From contig VXAI01000161.1 of NCBI GenBank assembly GCA_013399305.1, forward strand, positions 1,102,075 through 1,166,074: 64,000 nt of DNA, given 5' to 3'. The translations under genes and the position numbers were made by a program. The notes below the pieces were generated by a model. It had not been told where the DNA came from, did no database searches, and saw nothing but the letters and a program-made list of their open reading frames with translations. Within the stretch, counting starts at the first letter, position 1, and each line of letters begins with the position of its first letter. Below are positions 24,446 through 35,097 of the stretch, piece by piece. Origin of the DNA: Rostratula benghalensis (lineage: Eukaryota; Chordata; Aves; Charadriiformes; Rostratulidae).

Positions 24446-25060
24446 ATTTACATTTAGGTGTGAGTACCTCTGAGATGGAAATGGGAGAGGGGAGATAAAT
24501 TAGTCATGACTAATAATCAATACCACGATGTGACCACATGGAAAAGCAAGCTCAGCAAGGTATTATGTGAACTATTTTTCATAGGTAAGTATTCATGATA
24601 TATAAGCTTCTTTCAAAAAATACTCCACCACAACTCTGGTCTCTCATGTTGAAGAACAATCTATCTGGAACAAGTGCACAGGGAAGCAACCAGTATGACC
24701 AGAAGTTTGGATAGCCTGTTTTAATGGGAAGACAAAAAAAAAATCCAAAAACAATGCTTCACTTCCTAAATCTCTTAGAAGAAAGGCCAAGAGAAGATGT
24801 TTGTTTGATATAAACACATCACAAATTTAAACATTAGAGACAGAAGAGCTGTTTAAGCTAACAGCAAAAGAAAAAGCTATGGAATAAACTCAGACTAAGA
24901 ATTATTAAAAGTTCTGCCAGACGAGAGCATTTGTGGAAAAAATTTCCAATAGCAATAGAGAAAAAAGAAATCTCATGATGTTTGAAATAATGAAGTTGTA
25001 TAAGTTACTATGTGTCATTGTCATTTGCATGGATAGAATGTTAGACCCACTACAGATGGA
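24446..25060 (+). mobile_element. Ancient CR1-type LINE relic, right part
   Basis: Decayed sense sequence following the order of an old amniote CR1: TGTGACCACATGGAAAAGC, CCACAACTCTGGTCTCTCAT with GTTGAAGAACAATC (the 'LWSPMFKKD' segment), GGAACAAGTGCACAGGGAAG with CAACCAGTATGACC (the 'LEQVQRRATRM' segment), CTCTTAGAAGAAAGGCCAAG, and AGAGCTGTTTAAGCTAACAG with ACTCAGACTAAGAATTATTA (the 'ELFKL' and 'FRLRIIK' segments). An A-rich run interrupts it near 24732. Family placement is from memory of consensus. Confidence 0.6.
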
Positions 25061-25413
25061 AGATTCAAGCATGTGTTAGCACATTCCCTGAGTGGGGAGA
25101 TATTAACAGTGGATTCCCACCTGCCAGAAGAACTCAGCAGGGTTTGGGCAACAGTGGGAGATCAGGAACGATCATTCGGTCTTTCTTTTCCAAGCTGGTC
25201 CACCCAACTTGAATTGACACTGCAGCTGTGGAGTCATGCAGTTGACCCTAAAAAAGCAAATCTTGACTCACTGGGTTTGAGCATCTGGACGATCCTGATC
25301 CTCTCACTCATATGGCTTGGTTTTAGGTAGTCCTGTAATGGAGCAAGGAGTTGGACTCAATGATCCTCATGGGTCCCTTCCAACTTGAGATATCCTGTGG
25401 TTCTATGATTCTA
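25061..25413 (+). mobile_element. Repeat ending in a CR1-like 3' terminus
   Basis: The last 90 bases (GCAAGGAGTTGGACTCAATG, then CTCATGGGTCCCTTCCAACT and TTCTATGATTCTA) are a clear CR1-type 3' end. The preceding 250 bases (open at 25073-25330) do not match ordinary CR1 ORF2 to my eye. They may be an unusual CR1 subfamily, or a different retroelement carrying a CR1-like tail. Confidence 0.6.
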
Positions 25414-28290
25414 ATGTGAATTACTGGTATGCAAAGCAAAAATCAGGCAACCGTTTCTTCTGTTCAGTACTTCTAGTAAAGCTAGAGGCAGGTATTTGGG
25501 TGTCCAGGAATATGTCCTGCTGGATAGCTAAATATCTGTACGACTAGGTAGAGTAACGTAGCAGTTTGGGGTATCTACCTTTGAACACAGTTTTTAAAAA
25601 TGATACTATGCAGAAAAAAAGCACCTTTGCCCATTTATAAATCTATGTACTTTAGACAGAGTACATTTTAACTAACTAAATCTGATCCTAAAAGACAGAG
25701 TGCTGGAATTTAAGCCAATTTAAATAAGATTTGCTTCAATGATTCTAACAAAACACGTGTTTTACACAGAAAGGTTTTCAGCATGATAGATGAAATTTTG
25801 CACACATTTTTAGCCTATTCATATTATTGCTTTGTATGTTATCAAGATACAGCAGTATATTGTGTTATCATATTGTCAACTTAAATAAGAAATATTTTGG
25901 TATTTCTGTTTAACAAATTCACTCTGTGTATATATTTCATTTAGGCAAAAGGGTTAATTGGCTTAGATTCACTCAAATGTTTTACAGAAAACAATTTGGC
26001 TTTATTGCAAAACGAAAACATCTTTTTTGGGAACCTCATTCTGGTGCTTTAAGGATTGTCATTATGTTGAGCATTCAGTGGTAAATGTGTCTCACTGGAA
26101 GTGAGAAAGAAAGTCTATAAAGTCAATATACTGTCATGCCAAATATCTTCGCAAAGCAAGATGGGCTGCCAATTCTTCCTAAAGAAATCTCAAAGGGAAT
26201 TAAATTATATTCTTCACTGCCTAAAAGTCCCTAAACACAGGTTAGAGCAGGTTTTATGAGATGCTGTGCTTGCAACTATATGCAAGTACATCTAAAAGAG
26301 CACCTTGCGACGCTTGCAACTGCCTGGCTCTCGTCTCATCCACACAGTGAGCAGTGACCGGTGACCGAGGTGAAAAAGTTCACAACAATAAACTATTAAG
26401 TAGCCTCATACAACACGCATTAAAATCCACAGAGAACTTTCCAGTCACTTCAGTAAAAACTGAGGAGCATCTCAGAGAAATAAGGAATAAGGAAATCGGA
26501 TCTTGTAGGATATTGGGAGGGTTTGGGGTTTGGGGGTGTGGGCTTTTTGCCCCTCATTTGGAGATTGTAACCTCTGTTTGTAGGGCAATTAGAGTGGAGA
26601 GCACAGAAGACAATACAAATTTCAAACCTGCAAAAGGCCAATTTAAATCCTGATCAAGCCTGAAGAAATTAAAGGGAAGGTTTTGGTGCATAAAAGCAAT
26701 AATGCATTATATTAGAACCCATTATACTCTCACTTAAACTCTTGGCTTTTTCCCTTCATTTGTAAGTGAGCAAGAATAGCTCCATGACTGCAAGTGCACA
26801 GGGATGGAACCCTGGACCTTCAAGCTCAAGAGGCCAAATTAATTTTGTTATTCACTTCATTGCTTCAAAGCAGGGTATGCTATGCCTGTGTTATTCCTCT
26901 GGCATGAAGTAATATTCTGCCAAGCACCGGGTGTTACAAGACCTTGGTCCAAAGCAGCAAGGGATCCTTTTTAAATTGAACAAACTACATTGACCCAAGC
27001 GCTCACTGATAATGTATGGGATGACTAAATACTTTCTCTGCTTTTCCTTTAATTGTCTTTTTTTTTTCCCTACTAACAACCACTGAATCACCTTGTGAAA
27101 GGAAAAAAAAAAAAAAAAAAACTTCGTCAAAGAACAGAAGATAACTGTCTTTTGGGAAACCCAGAAAAAAAACCTCTGCAAATAAAATGGACTGACTATA
27201 GACCAGTGATGTACACACCAGTGCAAATATCCAGTAGCCAATTTCCATTTTCGGAATCACTGCCCCAAGTACTATCATTAGTCTCAGATTCTTGAAATAT
27301 TGGCAGTATATTAAGAAAATATGGCTTAATTCTACCTAATGGCTTCATCTCAAGGCAGCAGAAATGTCGGGCATAATTCACATTCTCCTCAATACTGTCC
27401 GTGGCTGCAACAGGGTAAGCCAAATGTAAAGGCCATTTCACTAGCTCCATGAATGCTATTTTCATTTGGTGGGTTGCCCAGGAAACCTCGCAAAGCTTCT
27501 TTTCTTTCTGGAACATTCTGAACACCATGGCAGTCTATAGTCACCTGGGGAACAGGACAAGAGACTCTTAAAAGGCTCTGGGCAGAGGCACAAAGTGAGA
27601 ACATGGAGCACAAGACGCCTTTCCCTGTTCTCTGTTGCTTACTTTGAGAGGGATGGATCTTCTCCATTGAAAAGATATCTGTTTACTCCAGAAGCTGATT
27701 GCAATGAAATCACCAGCAGCAGCCTGATGGCATATTCAGGCCCAGGCCCTATTTTGCCAAGCTTGCATGTTCTGGAATGACATCAGTTGTAATATTTTTA
27801 GTAAGGTTAAAAAAGAGAGCAGTTAAGATATTGTTTAAGGTGATCAGACATTGATCAGAACCAAACACTTAGCAATTGGCTGACCAGGGTAAGGTTTTCA
27901 GACATCCCTTACATAATAATTCTAAGTTTTCTAAAAAGTCTCTTTGTTTTTATCTTTGGGTCAATTTTTGCAAGAGTCGCATTTTACACTTTGAAGAACT
28001 CTATCTAAACCACTAGAAGTTATTAAAGAGAAATATCACAAGCTTCTGTACAATATAAAGATGTTAGAATGTAATGCAAAACAATTAATATTTGGATAAG
28101 GATCAGTGAAGCCAAAATGAGTCAAGCTACTTAGAGGCAATCTCTTCAGAACAATGCTTCTCTACAACGTTTTTCACAATTTACAAATTATACATGCCTT
28201 GTATATTAAATTCTTCAGTATTTTTCATTAAAATTCATTTTTTCTTTGTCTATTCTTAGCTGTAGAGTAGATGAGTTGGTGATCTTATTG
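25414..28290. other. Unique AT-rich noncoding sequence
   Basis: No gene is recognised. The A19 run at 27103-27121 creates Lys/Phe runs in overlapping frames. Several overlapping minus-strand frames at 26891-27667 (up to 116 codons) are not one continuous product and have no recognised domain. Confidence 0.55.
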
Positions 28291-28552
28291 CGAGGGGGAC
28301 TGGCTTCAAGCTGCAACAGGGTAGGTTTGGACAGAACATTAGGAAAGAATTTTTCTCAGAAAGAGTGGTCAGACCCTGGAATAGGCTGCCCAGGGAGGGG
28401 GCTGAGTCCCCATCCCCGAATGTGTTTAAGAGTGGTTTAGATGTGGTATTGGGAGATTTGGTGTAGTGGAGAACTTTGTAGAGTGGGGCTGATGGTGGGA
28501 CTCGATGATCCCAAGGGTCTCTTCCAACCTGAATGATTCTATGATTCTATGA
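28291..28552 (+). mobile_element. CR1 LINE 3' fragment, sense
   Basis: CR1 end starting at a GGGGGACTGGCTTCAAGCTG block, then CAACAGGGTAGGTTTGGACA, CCCTGGAATAGGCTGCCCAG, ATCCCCGAATGTGTTTAAGA, GATGGTGGGACTCGATGATC and terminal ATTCTATG octamers. It is flanked by near-identical decamers GATCTTATTG (28281-28290) and GATCCTATTG (28551-28560), a possible target-site duplication, although the second overlaps the terminal octamer array. Confidence 0.92.
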
Positions 28553-29888
28553 TCCTATTGCTAAGTGCAATTAAAGCTGCTCAGACAACCCCAGCTCTTA
28601 CTGTTCTTGGTCTTCAGTACTAAATTTCTTGTAACACAGATCTTTGGAACAAGCAACACAAACACTGCAGGTTCTTCCCTTCTGTGAAACCTGTTTTCTA
28701 ACGCAGACATGCACATGTTACACGTGGATTTCAGATGTGTAGAAAATGCGTATCACTTGTAAAGAGATCAATGATGAAAGCATTTCTGAAATCAAATATA
28801 TTTCAAACACTATGGAAAGAAACCTTTTTCAACCTAAGTGGCTAGCCCAAGGGCTATTTCAGGTAGGAGGTGAGGCTGATAATAGCCATACATTTCCTCG
28901 GTGTCAGCCTGTTTATTTACAAAGAATGCACCAAGCCTGGCTCCCCTGAACGCAGCAGAAATCAAACAGCAAGAGATACAGCTCCTTTGCCCATGGGGTC
29001 AAGACTCTTTCTAGCTAGCACTTAGCCCAAAAGATCTTTCTCTAAGCTTTTCACAAAGCTGCATTCTCAATGTTTGTTCTCACTGTGTCCTCAAATGCTT
29101 TTCTCTCCTCTTCTCTGCCTTTTCTCTTGTTTCTCTCAGAGAGAGAGACATTCACTTTTACCAAGCGATGTCACCACAGTGTGCCCATCTAAGAAAAGCT
29201 CTGAAGTTGCCTTTGTACCGGGAGTCCTACATTTTCAGTGGACGCCTCTATTGTTTCAGCTCTCCAATTCCATAGATATTCGGGCTGGACACACACCTAT
29301 TTATCAGTAACGACTGTCAGATTGACTAGATTTCACACAACTCTTAAACACACGAGTCCCTTTCTACACTAGAATAGATAGTTCATTTCAATCGCACAAT
29401 GTGCTTGAAAATATTGGAAAAACGATGACGGGATTTTATTACCCTCGGGCAAGTTTGCTGGCATTTAATTACGAAGTCTCATTGGGTGAATCTTAAAAAG
29501 GCTCAACATACAGCTGGCAGCCCTGGAGCAGAGACAGACATATTTTTAAATCTTTCCAATATTAAGCATTTCACAGGAATGATTCCTGACATAATGGAGA
29601 CAGACAGAAGGTACTGCCTAAAACCGCAGAGAGGACTCCCAGTGCCTCAGAAGGCTGCAGCTCCTCTGCTGTCCCTGCTCTCAGCAGAACTTCCCTCCAA
29701 AAGCCCTGTGCCTGGCTGAGGCAGACGGTCTTCTGAGGCACGGGGGGTACAGCTGGTTTTCCTGAAAAAAATTATTCCCTGAAAAATATTTTCCCCTTCC
29801 AAAACTACTGCTAAAATAAACATCAATTTTATTTTTTTTTATAAATTCTATCTTGGCTATTTCATGTGAAGCGTATTGCTGTCGGTCA
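28553..29888. other. Unique noncoding sequence
   Basis: No gene is recognised. The segment around 29340-29560 (TTCAATCGCACAATGTGC, GGCATTTAATTACGAAGTC) has the look of conserved noncoding DNA. Frames 29074-29310 and 29486-29719 have no recognisable domain. Confidence 0.5.
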
Positions 29889-30180
29889 TAGAATCATCGA
29901 ATGGTTAGAGTTGGAAGGGACCTCAAAGATCATTGAGTTCCAACCCCCCACCAGACCAGGTTGCTCCAAGCCCCATCCAGCCTGGCCTTGAACACCTCCA
30001 GGGATGGGGCAGCCACAGCTTCTCTGGGCAACCTCTTCCACTGTCTCACCACCCTCATAGAAAATAATTTCTTCCTAATATCTCATCTAAATCTATCCTC
30101 TTTTAATTTAAAACTCTTACCTCTCATCTGATGGCTCCACTCCCTGAACAAGAGTCCCATTTCTCCTGTAGCCCCCTTTA
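29889..30180 (-). mobile_element. CR1 LINE fragment, antisense, with a small deletion
   Basis: Antisense CR1: AGAATCATCGAATGGTTAGA at the 3' end, then TTCCAACCCCCC joined directly to ACCAGACCAGG. The TGCCATGGGCAGGGACACCT block found in sibling copies is missing. It continues through the ORF2 tail to TCCTGTAGCCCCCTTTA. Confidence 0.94.
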
Positions 30181-30245
30181 GGTCTATAGGCACTGAAAGA
30201 GAATATAATAATTGCAGGTCTGCAGGCACTGAAAGAGGATACAAT
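30181..30245. repeat. Imperfect 36-bp tandem duplication
   Basis: GGTCTATAGGCACTGAAAGA at 30181 is repeated as GGTCTGCAGGCACTGAAAGA at 30217, a 36-bp period, right at the inner edge of the antisense CR1. Confidence 0.8.
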
Positions 30246-33200
30246 TCATTGCTTCCCCTCACTTGTGCATAACTGTGTAATAAAAGTAAGTGTACAGGTG
30301 TCAATACAAATGCCTTTTTCTGTTTCTAGTTGACTTTCTGACTGTCACACATCATACCTGACATGGACCAGCCAGAGACACAGTGTGGAGGACGACTACA
30401 CAGCGTGTGATTTTTGTGCTGTTCCTCCCAGCTGTCGATCTGCAGCTTTCGTTTGCGCTGATGCTTACTGCTAAAGCAGACACTTATGCTTGAAACAGCA
30501 TTTTCGTGGGCTCTGTGTACGTTAGCCTCTGAAGCAGAAATCGTATGGGGAGTTTTTATGCAAAAGACTATTCCCAGCCTATAGCTGGGAATGGTCATAG
30601 TAAGATGGACACTCCTAGATATTACTGTTTGTCACTGGTAAGCAACAACATTAAATGAGCTGATTTCTACTAGTTTGGTCATAAATATTAATTTCTTGCT
30701 TGACAGGACATTGTGATTATAGGGCCAAATACAGAAGGCATTGATTTTTTTTTTATTTTTTTTTTATATTTCACTTTCCTTCAGGCTTCAGTTTTATTTA
30801 TTAGGCTTATTTACCATGAAGCCTTGTGTTCGTGATCACCTGAGTAGTGAATGACAGCCGGTACCGTTAGATAAACAAAGTTAATTGTCTTTTAGTATGA
30901 GCAAAGACTTCAGGATTTACCCAGCAATGTAAAGCCTATTAAAACAGGATGAACCAAAGCACAGAGGTGAATTTCCTTTCACTTTGCCTGTGGAGAATGC
31001 TAAAACTTTTAGATTCAAATTAATGTCACCTTAACATCACCTGCAGAGGTTGTTCTGGGTACAAGGAGCTCAGCAGGAAAGACAATTTAAAGACGACTTG
31101 TCCTTTTCCTCATGGCACTCCACCAGGACTCGGGACCTGTGGTTTTCCATGTCTGTTTGTACTGGAATAACAGCTCTGGAGTTATGAAATAACCTGGATG
31201 CATGACAGATTTGGGACAAAATAACCCAGGTTTTTCCTGAGAAGGCTAATCCTAACGCTGCCAGTTGTGTGCTTTTGAAGCAGGGCAGAGGTAGGAATCG
31301 GAGAGCCTTTAGGACTGCTCCTAAAATGCCTGTAGCCAAGATCTACAGCTCTCTTTAGAGCAGCCTTGAGAACTTAAAGGAAATCATTCTGCTGACAGCC
31401 AAGAAGCAGATCTGCAAATAGGATTGGTTTCAGTAAATGGATAAATATAAATCTTTCTCTTCTTTTTTTTTTTCGAATCATTTGCATTTCCAGTGTTGCT
31501 CTATAGACCATTTTCCTCTACCAATAGTTATAGGTTGGTTTTGTGGGGTTTTTCTTTCTGGTTTTCCTAAAGGAAACAAATTGGATACTACAAACAAAAC
31601 AAACGTGCTATATCACACTTAACTCTGTCTCGCTCTCCTCCTGTTCATCCCCTCTCCTTCACGATATTTGAACCCCACCATCCGCATCAGGCTGGGTATG
31701 AAAGGGAAGTATTGAAGGGAATTAAGTGCCTTCAAGTATTGTGAAAATCAGCAGTTAGAGGAGAGGGGAGGGCATAAACTGCTGTCCCGCTGGGAGAAAG
31801 ACAAACAGATTTCTGCCCGTATACACTCCATTTGGCAGCAGCTTTCTACCGAGTCAGCAAGTGCATCCTGGCCGGCTGATCAGCACGCAGATGATAGTTC
31901 CAGTCTAGGTATAGCATTGCTGCCTCTCGCCTGTAAGGGATATCAGGGATGACATGAGAGATAACTCAGCTGGAAAAGGTTAGAGACAAAAGGCACAAAT
32001 TATAAGAGGGCAAGGGGGAGGGGGGAAGACTTCATTAGTTCAGGTCTTCACGGAGTAGCCAATAATCTCTGGACCAGATGAATTACATCAGGCAAGTATG
32101 TCTCATAGTAGGGTACATTTTCTAGAAGATAAATTGTAGTGGCATGGTGCAAGTTAGGCGGCAGGAAAGAAATGTTAACATCAGGAAGACTGAAACTTTT
32201 CATCCATAGCAAAGTTATGTGGTAGAATATGATTAAGTTAGATGCTTTGTCCTGCTTCTCCTGCCTTTTTTTTTTTTTTTTTTTTTTTGCCTTTTTTCCC
32301 TGACTTGGAAAGTTCTGCTCTTTGCTCAGCTGCTGCTGCATTTTTATTCTCTCAGACGTTTTGTAGGTCACAAGGGTATCGTTCTGACTGAGATGTGGTC
32401 AGAGAGAATAAGAAAAATCGATTTTGGAAAACCTCTGTTAGCACTCTTTCATGAACATTTTGTTATATCCATTGTGAGCTTTTAAAAGACCGAACCTGTG
32501 AATTTGCTATTGCCATGTCTTTGTATGATTTTCGTAGGCTTATAAGCTGAGAAAGAGCAGCGCAGCATAGAAAACACCCCGGTCTTCATGTGCACGGGGA
32601 CAGATTCCCCTTTGTATTAGACCATAATTTAATATTCTGTGCACAGGCATGCAGAATTTCTTGCTGGGCACTGAATTATGCAGAGAACTGTAGATCTGCA
32701 AACAGGAAGCTAAGCTTAGAAAGGATAATGTATTAAAAGTGCCAGTGAAAAGCTACTCTGCTTTCTGTGTTCTTTACCTCCCCCTAAAAGTCCTTTACTA
32801 GATCTACGGGAAGATATGTGGCACAGATGTATTGAAAGGTAAAGTTTTTTTCAAAGACTTAAAAACTACCGGTCCCAAGCTATCTGCCAGGCTTTTATAT
32901 GGTTCCCTTCAGCACAACACCTTGGAATTTCCACTGATCAGGCCTCTGAAAAATCAATGCAGAAGATAAATTAAGTATATCTGAGTGTTTGTGTGAGAGT
33001 GAAAAGCCTTTTGATTCAGTCCCGGCGCTGTTTTTCAGTTTTGTTCCACAGCAGCACAGTGGAGGAAAAAAGCAGGGACTTGTGAATAGATAAACCCCTT
33101 TTAATTTTTCCATTCCATCTTAGCCAGATGGAAACACATGGACAATTGGTTTACAGAGATCTTTATCCTCTCTCCTTCATTAGCACCACGGGGAAGTTTC

Positions 33201-33716
33201 GATAGTGGCTAATGCACTTACTGACATGGTTTCAACAATTTAATCACCCAGAAGCCTCTCTGTAAGGTCAATGTTCTCTACATTTGTTCCAACTCATTTA
33301 CTGAGTAGAAAGGTGAACTTTTTCATTCCAGGTATGTCATTATGGAAATCATGTTAATGAATCAAGACACTGGAGGGCATATGTATCTCTGTTAGTGCAA
33401 GATTAATGGAGACTTTATCAAGGAGGATTCGGTCTTAGATTCTTCTGGTAAATCCAGGTCTGAAGTTTAACTGTGCATTAATAGTCCAGGACTTTGCACT
33501 GGCATTTCAGCTTCCACCTCAGAGAAACTCCAAACGTTTTACAAACATCAATAGAGTACACAGAAGGAACAATTCTTCTATTACTGAAACACAGCCACCC
33601 GAGGGCACAAAGAAGTCGGAGCACACAGCAACGCATAGTAAACTGGGATGGGTGTAGGCACACATATTAAGGATCTTATTCCTCATAGAAAATGCTTTTG
33701 GTCAGTTAATGGCAAG
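30246..33716. other. Unique AT-rich noncoding sequence
   Basis: No gene is recognised. Contains T-rich tracts near 30747-30766, a G-rich tract near 32008-32025 (GGGCAAGGGGGAGGGGGG) and the T23 run listed separately. Minus-strand frames 32048-32371 and 31070-31339 are chance frames, the first being lysine-rich from the T run. Confidence 0.55.
32266..32288. repeat. T23 homopolymer
   Basis: Uninterrupted run of 23 T. Confidence 0.9.
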
Positions 33717-33757
33717 CAAATTAGTTTATATTTATATATAATATATATTATATACTC
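33717..33757. repeat. AT-rich low-complexity tract
   Basis: TATATAATATATATTATATA-type sequence, largely self-complementary. Confidence 0.85.
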
Positions 33758-34253
33758 TGTTTTTAAGCTTACTGGTATAGAAACGATTTTTTATGACTAT
33801 GCACTGAGTTGAACAAGAAAGTTGGAATGGGCCACAGTGCAAATACTCCCATAATATTCTCTAAAAATCTGCTGCAGAAATGCTTCTTTGATTCTAGAAA
33901 AAGTAATGAGATGTGTTTTGCGATTTAATCAGCTTTCTTGCCAATGAAAGCTTCCAGGCATCAAACAGAACACTAAGAACAGCGACTGAAGAGAGTAATA
34001 AATAGTAATCTAGAATTAATGGGAAGCACTATTTCTAATTCTTCCCATACCACTTATCATTGCTTGTTGATTCAAAGGCCTAAAGGAGAGAAAAGGAAGC
34101 ACAGGTGCACTGAATATAGAAATTCTTTATAGCTGAAAAGGATGGATAATTTCTTAACTTTCAAGGTAGCTTCAGGTCATAACGTAATTTTGGGCTCTAT
34201 ATCCAGCTCTGTTTTAGAGAACAATTTGAATACATTTGCAATTAACAGAAAGC

Positions 34254-34311
34254 TATAGTCTAAAAAGACAGGGTTTCTCTAATATAGTCCAAAAAGACAC
34301 GGTTTGTCTAA
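34254..34311. repeat. 29-bp tandem duplication
   Basis: Two units of 29 bp (34254-34282 and 34283-34311), each starting TATAGTC and ending TCTAA, with 3 mismatches between them. Confidence 0.9.
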
Positions 34312-34494
34312 TGCAATCTAATCTCACTTTTTATTAATAGAATTCAACACAGTGCTGTTTGGAATTAACCTTGCTTCTTCCCTTTACTTTACCACTTTAT
34401 TATAGGAAATTGGTAAAATCAGACTGACACTCATTAGAGTTCATGCATTTAGGAAAAAAGGCACACACCGCTAACCTTTTTAAATCTTTTTGGG

Positions 34495-34516
34495 AAAAAA
34501 AAAAAAAAAAAAAAAA
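34495..34516. repeat. A22 homopolymer
   Basis: Uninterrupted run of 22 A. Confidence 0.9.
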
Positions 34517-34908
34517 GACATATAATCAGTTTTAAAAGCTTTCTATATCCAGAAATTTTGTTCCTTTCAGTATTTTTTCCTGGTTTTTTATTTTAGTTTA
34601 TAGGCTTTGGGGACAGAACAGACTCAGAGTTATTCACTGCAGCTTCAGATAATGAAAAATTATCAGGCAGATCAATATAAAAATACAGGTAACATCCACA
34701 GGGCAGCTCAGTTTTTACTTTCTGCTTAGATGTATTCATGTATGACTGTAACACTGTCTTTGGAGAGAAAGCAAGTATTTGGATCTTTTCATGGAGTACA
34801 GCATTATATTACATGTAGTAGAGCTGATGAAAATATAGGCAGCCTCTCCTAATAATAATGGTACCATTTTTTCTTTCTGTATATTTAACTATCATATAAC
34901 TATCAAAG

Positions 34909-34950
34909 TTATCACATAGTTTATCACATAGTTATCATAGTTATCACACA
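34909..34950. repeat. Short tandem repeat TTATCACATAG
   Basis: TTATCACATAG at 34909 and 34921, a shortened TTATCATAG at 34932 and TTATCACACA at 34941. Confidence 0.85.
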
Positions 34951-35060
34951 TTGTAATTCTCAAAAACACCTTTGTGACCATTCCGGCTCATCCTGTGCTA
35001 GATGTGTTTTCCATGCTCTTAGTAGCCCCCACCATGGAGCTCTTTTCCATGACCTTCCCT

Positions 35061-35097
35061 AGTAAACATTTAGTAAACATTCAGTAAACATTCAGTA
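35061..35097. repeat. 11-bp tandem repeat AGTAAACATTY
   Basis: Units at 35061, 35072 and 35083, followed by a partial AGTA. Each contains GTAAACA, the forkhead (FOX) recognition core, giving three spaced one helical turn apart. Confidence 0.85.

Noticed and set aside
26891..27667. Four overlapping minus-strand frames as a frameshifted gene
   Set aside because: They overlap in different frames, include a phenylalanine run from the A19 tract, and match no recognised domain.
31998..32026. G-rich tract as a G-quadruplex
   Set aside because: Only three separated G runs are present (GGG, GGGGG, GGGGGG), which is fewer than the four needed for a simple intramolecular structure.
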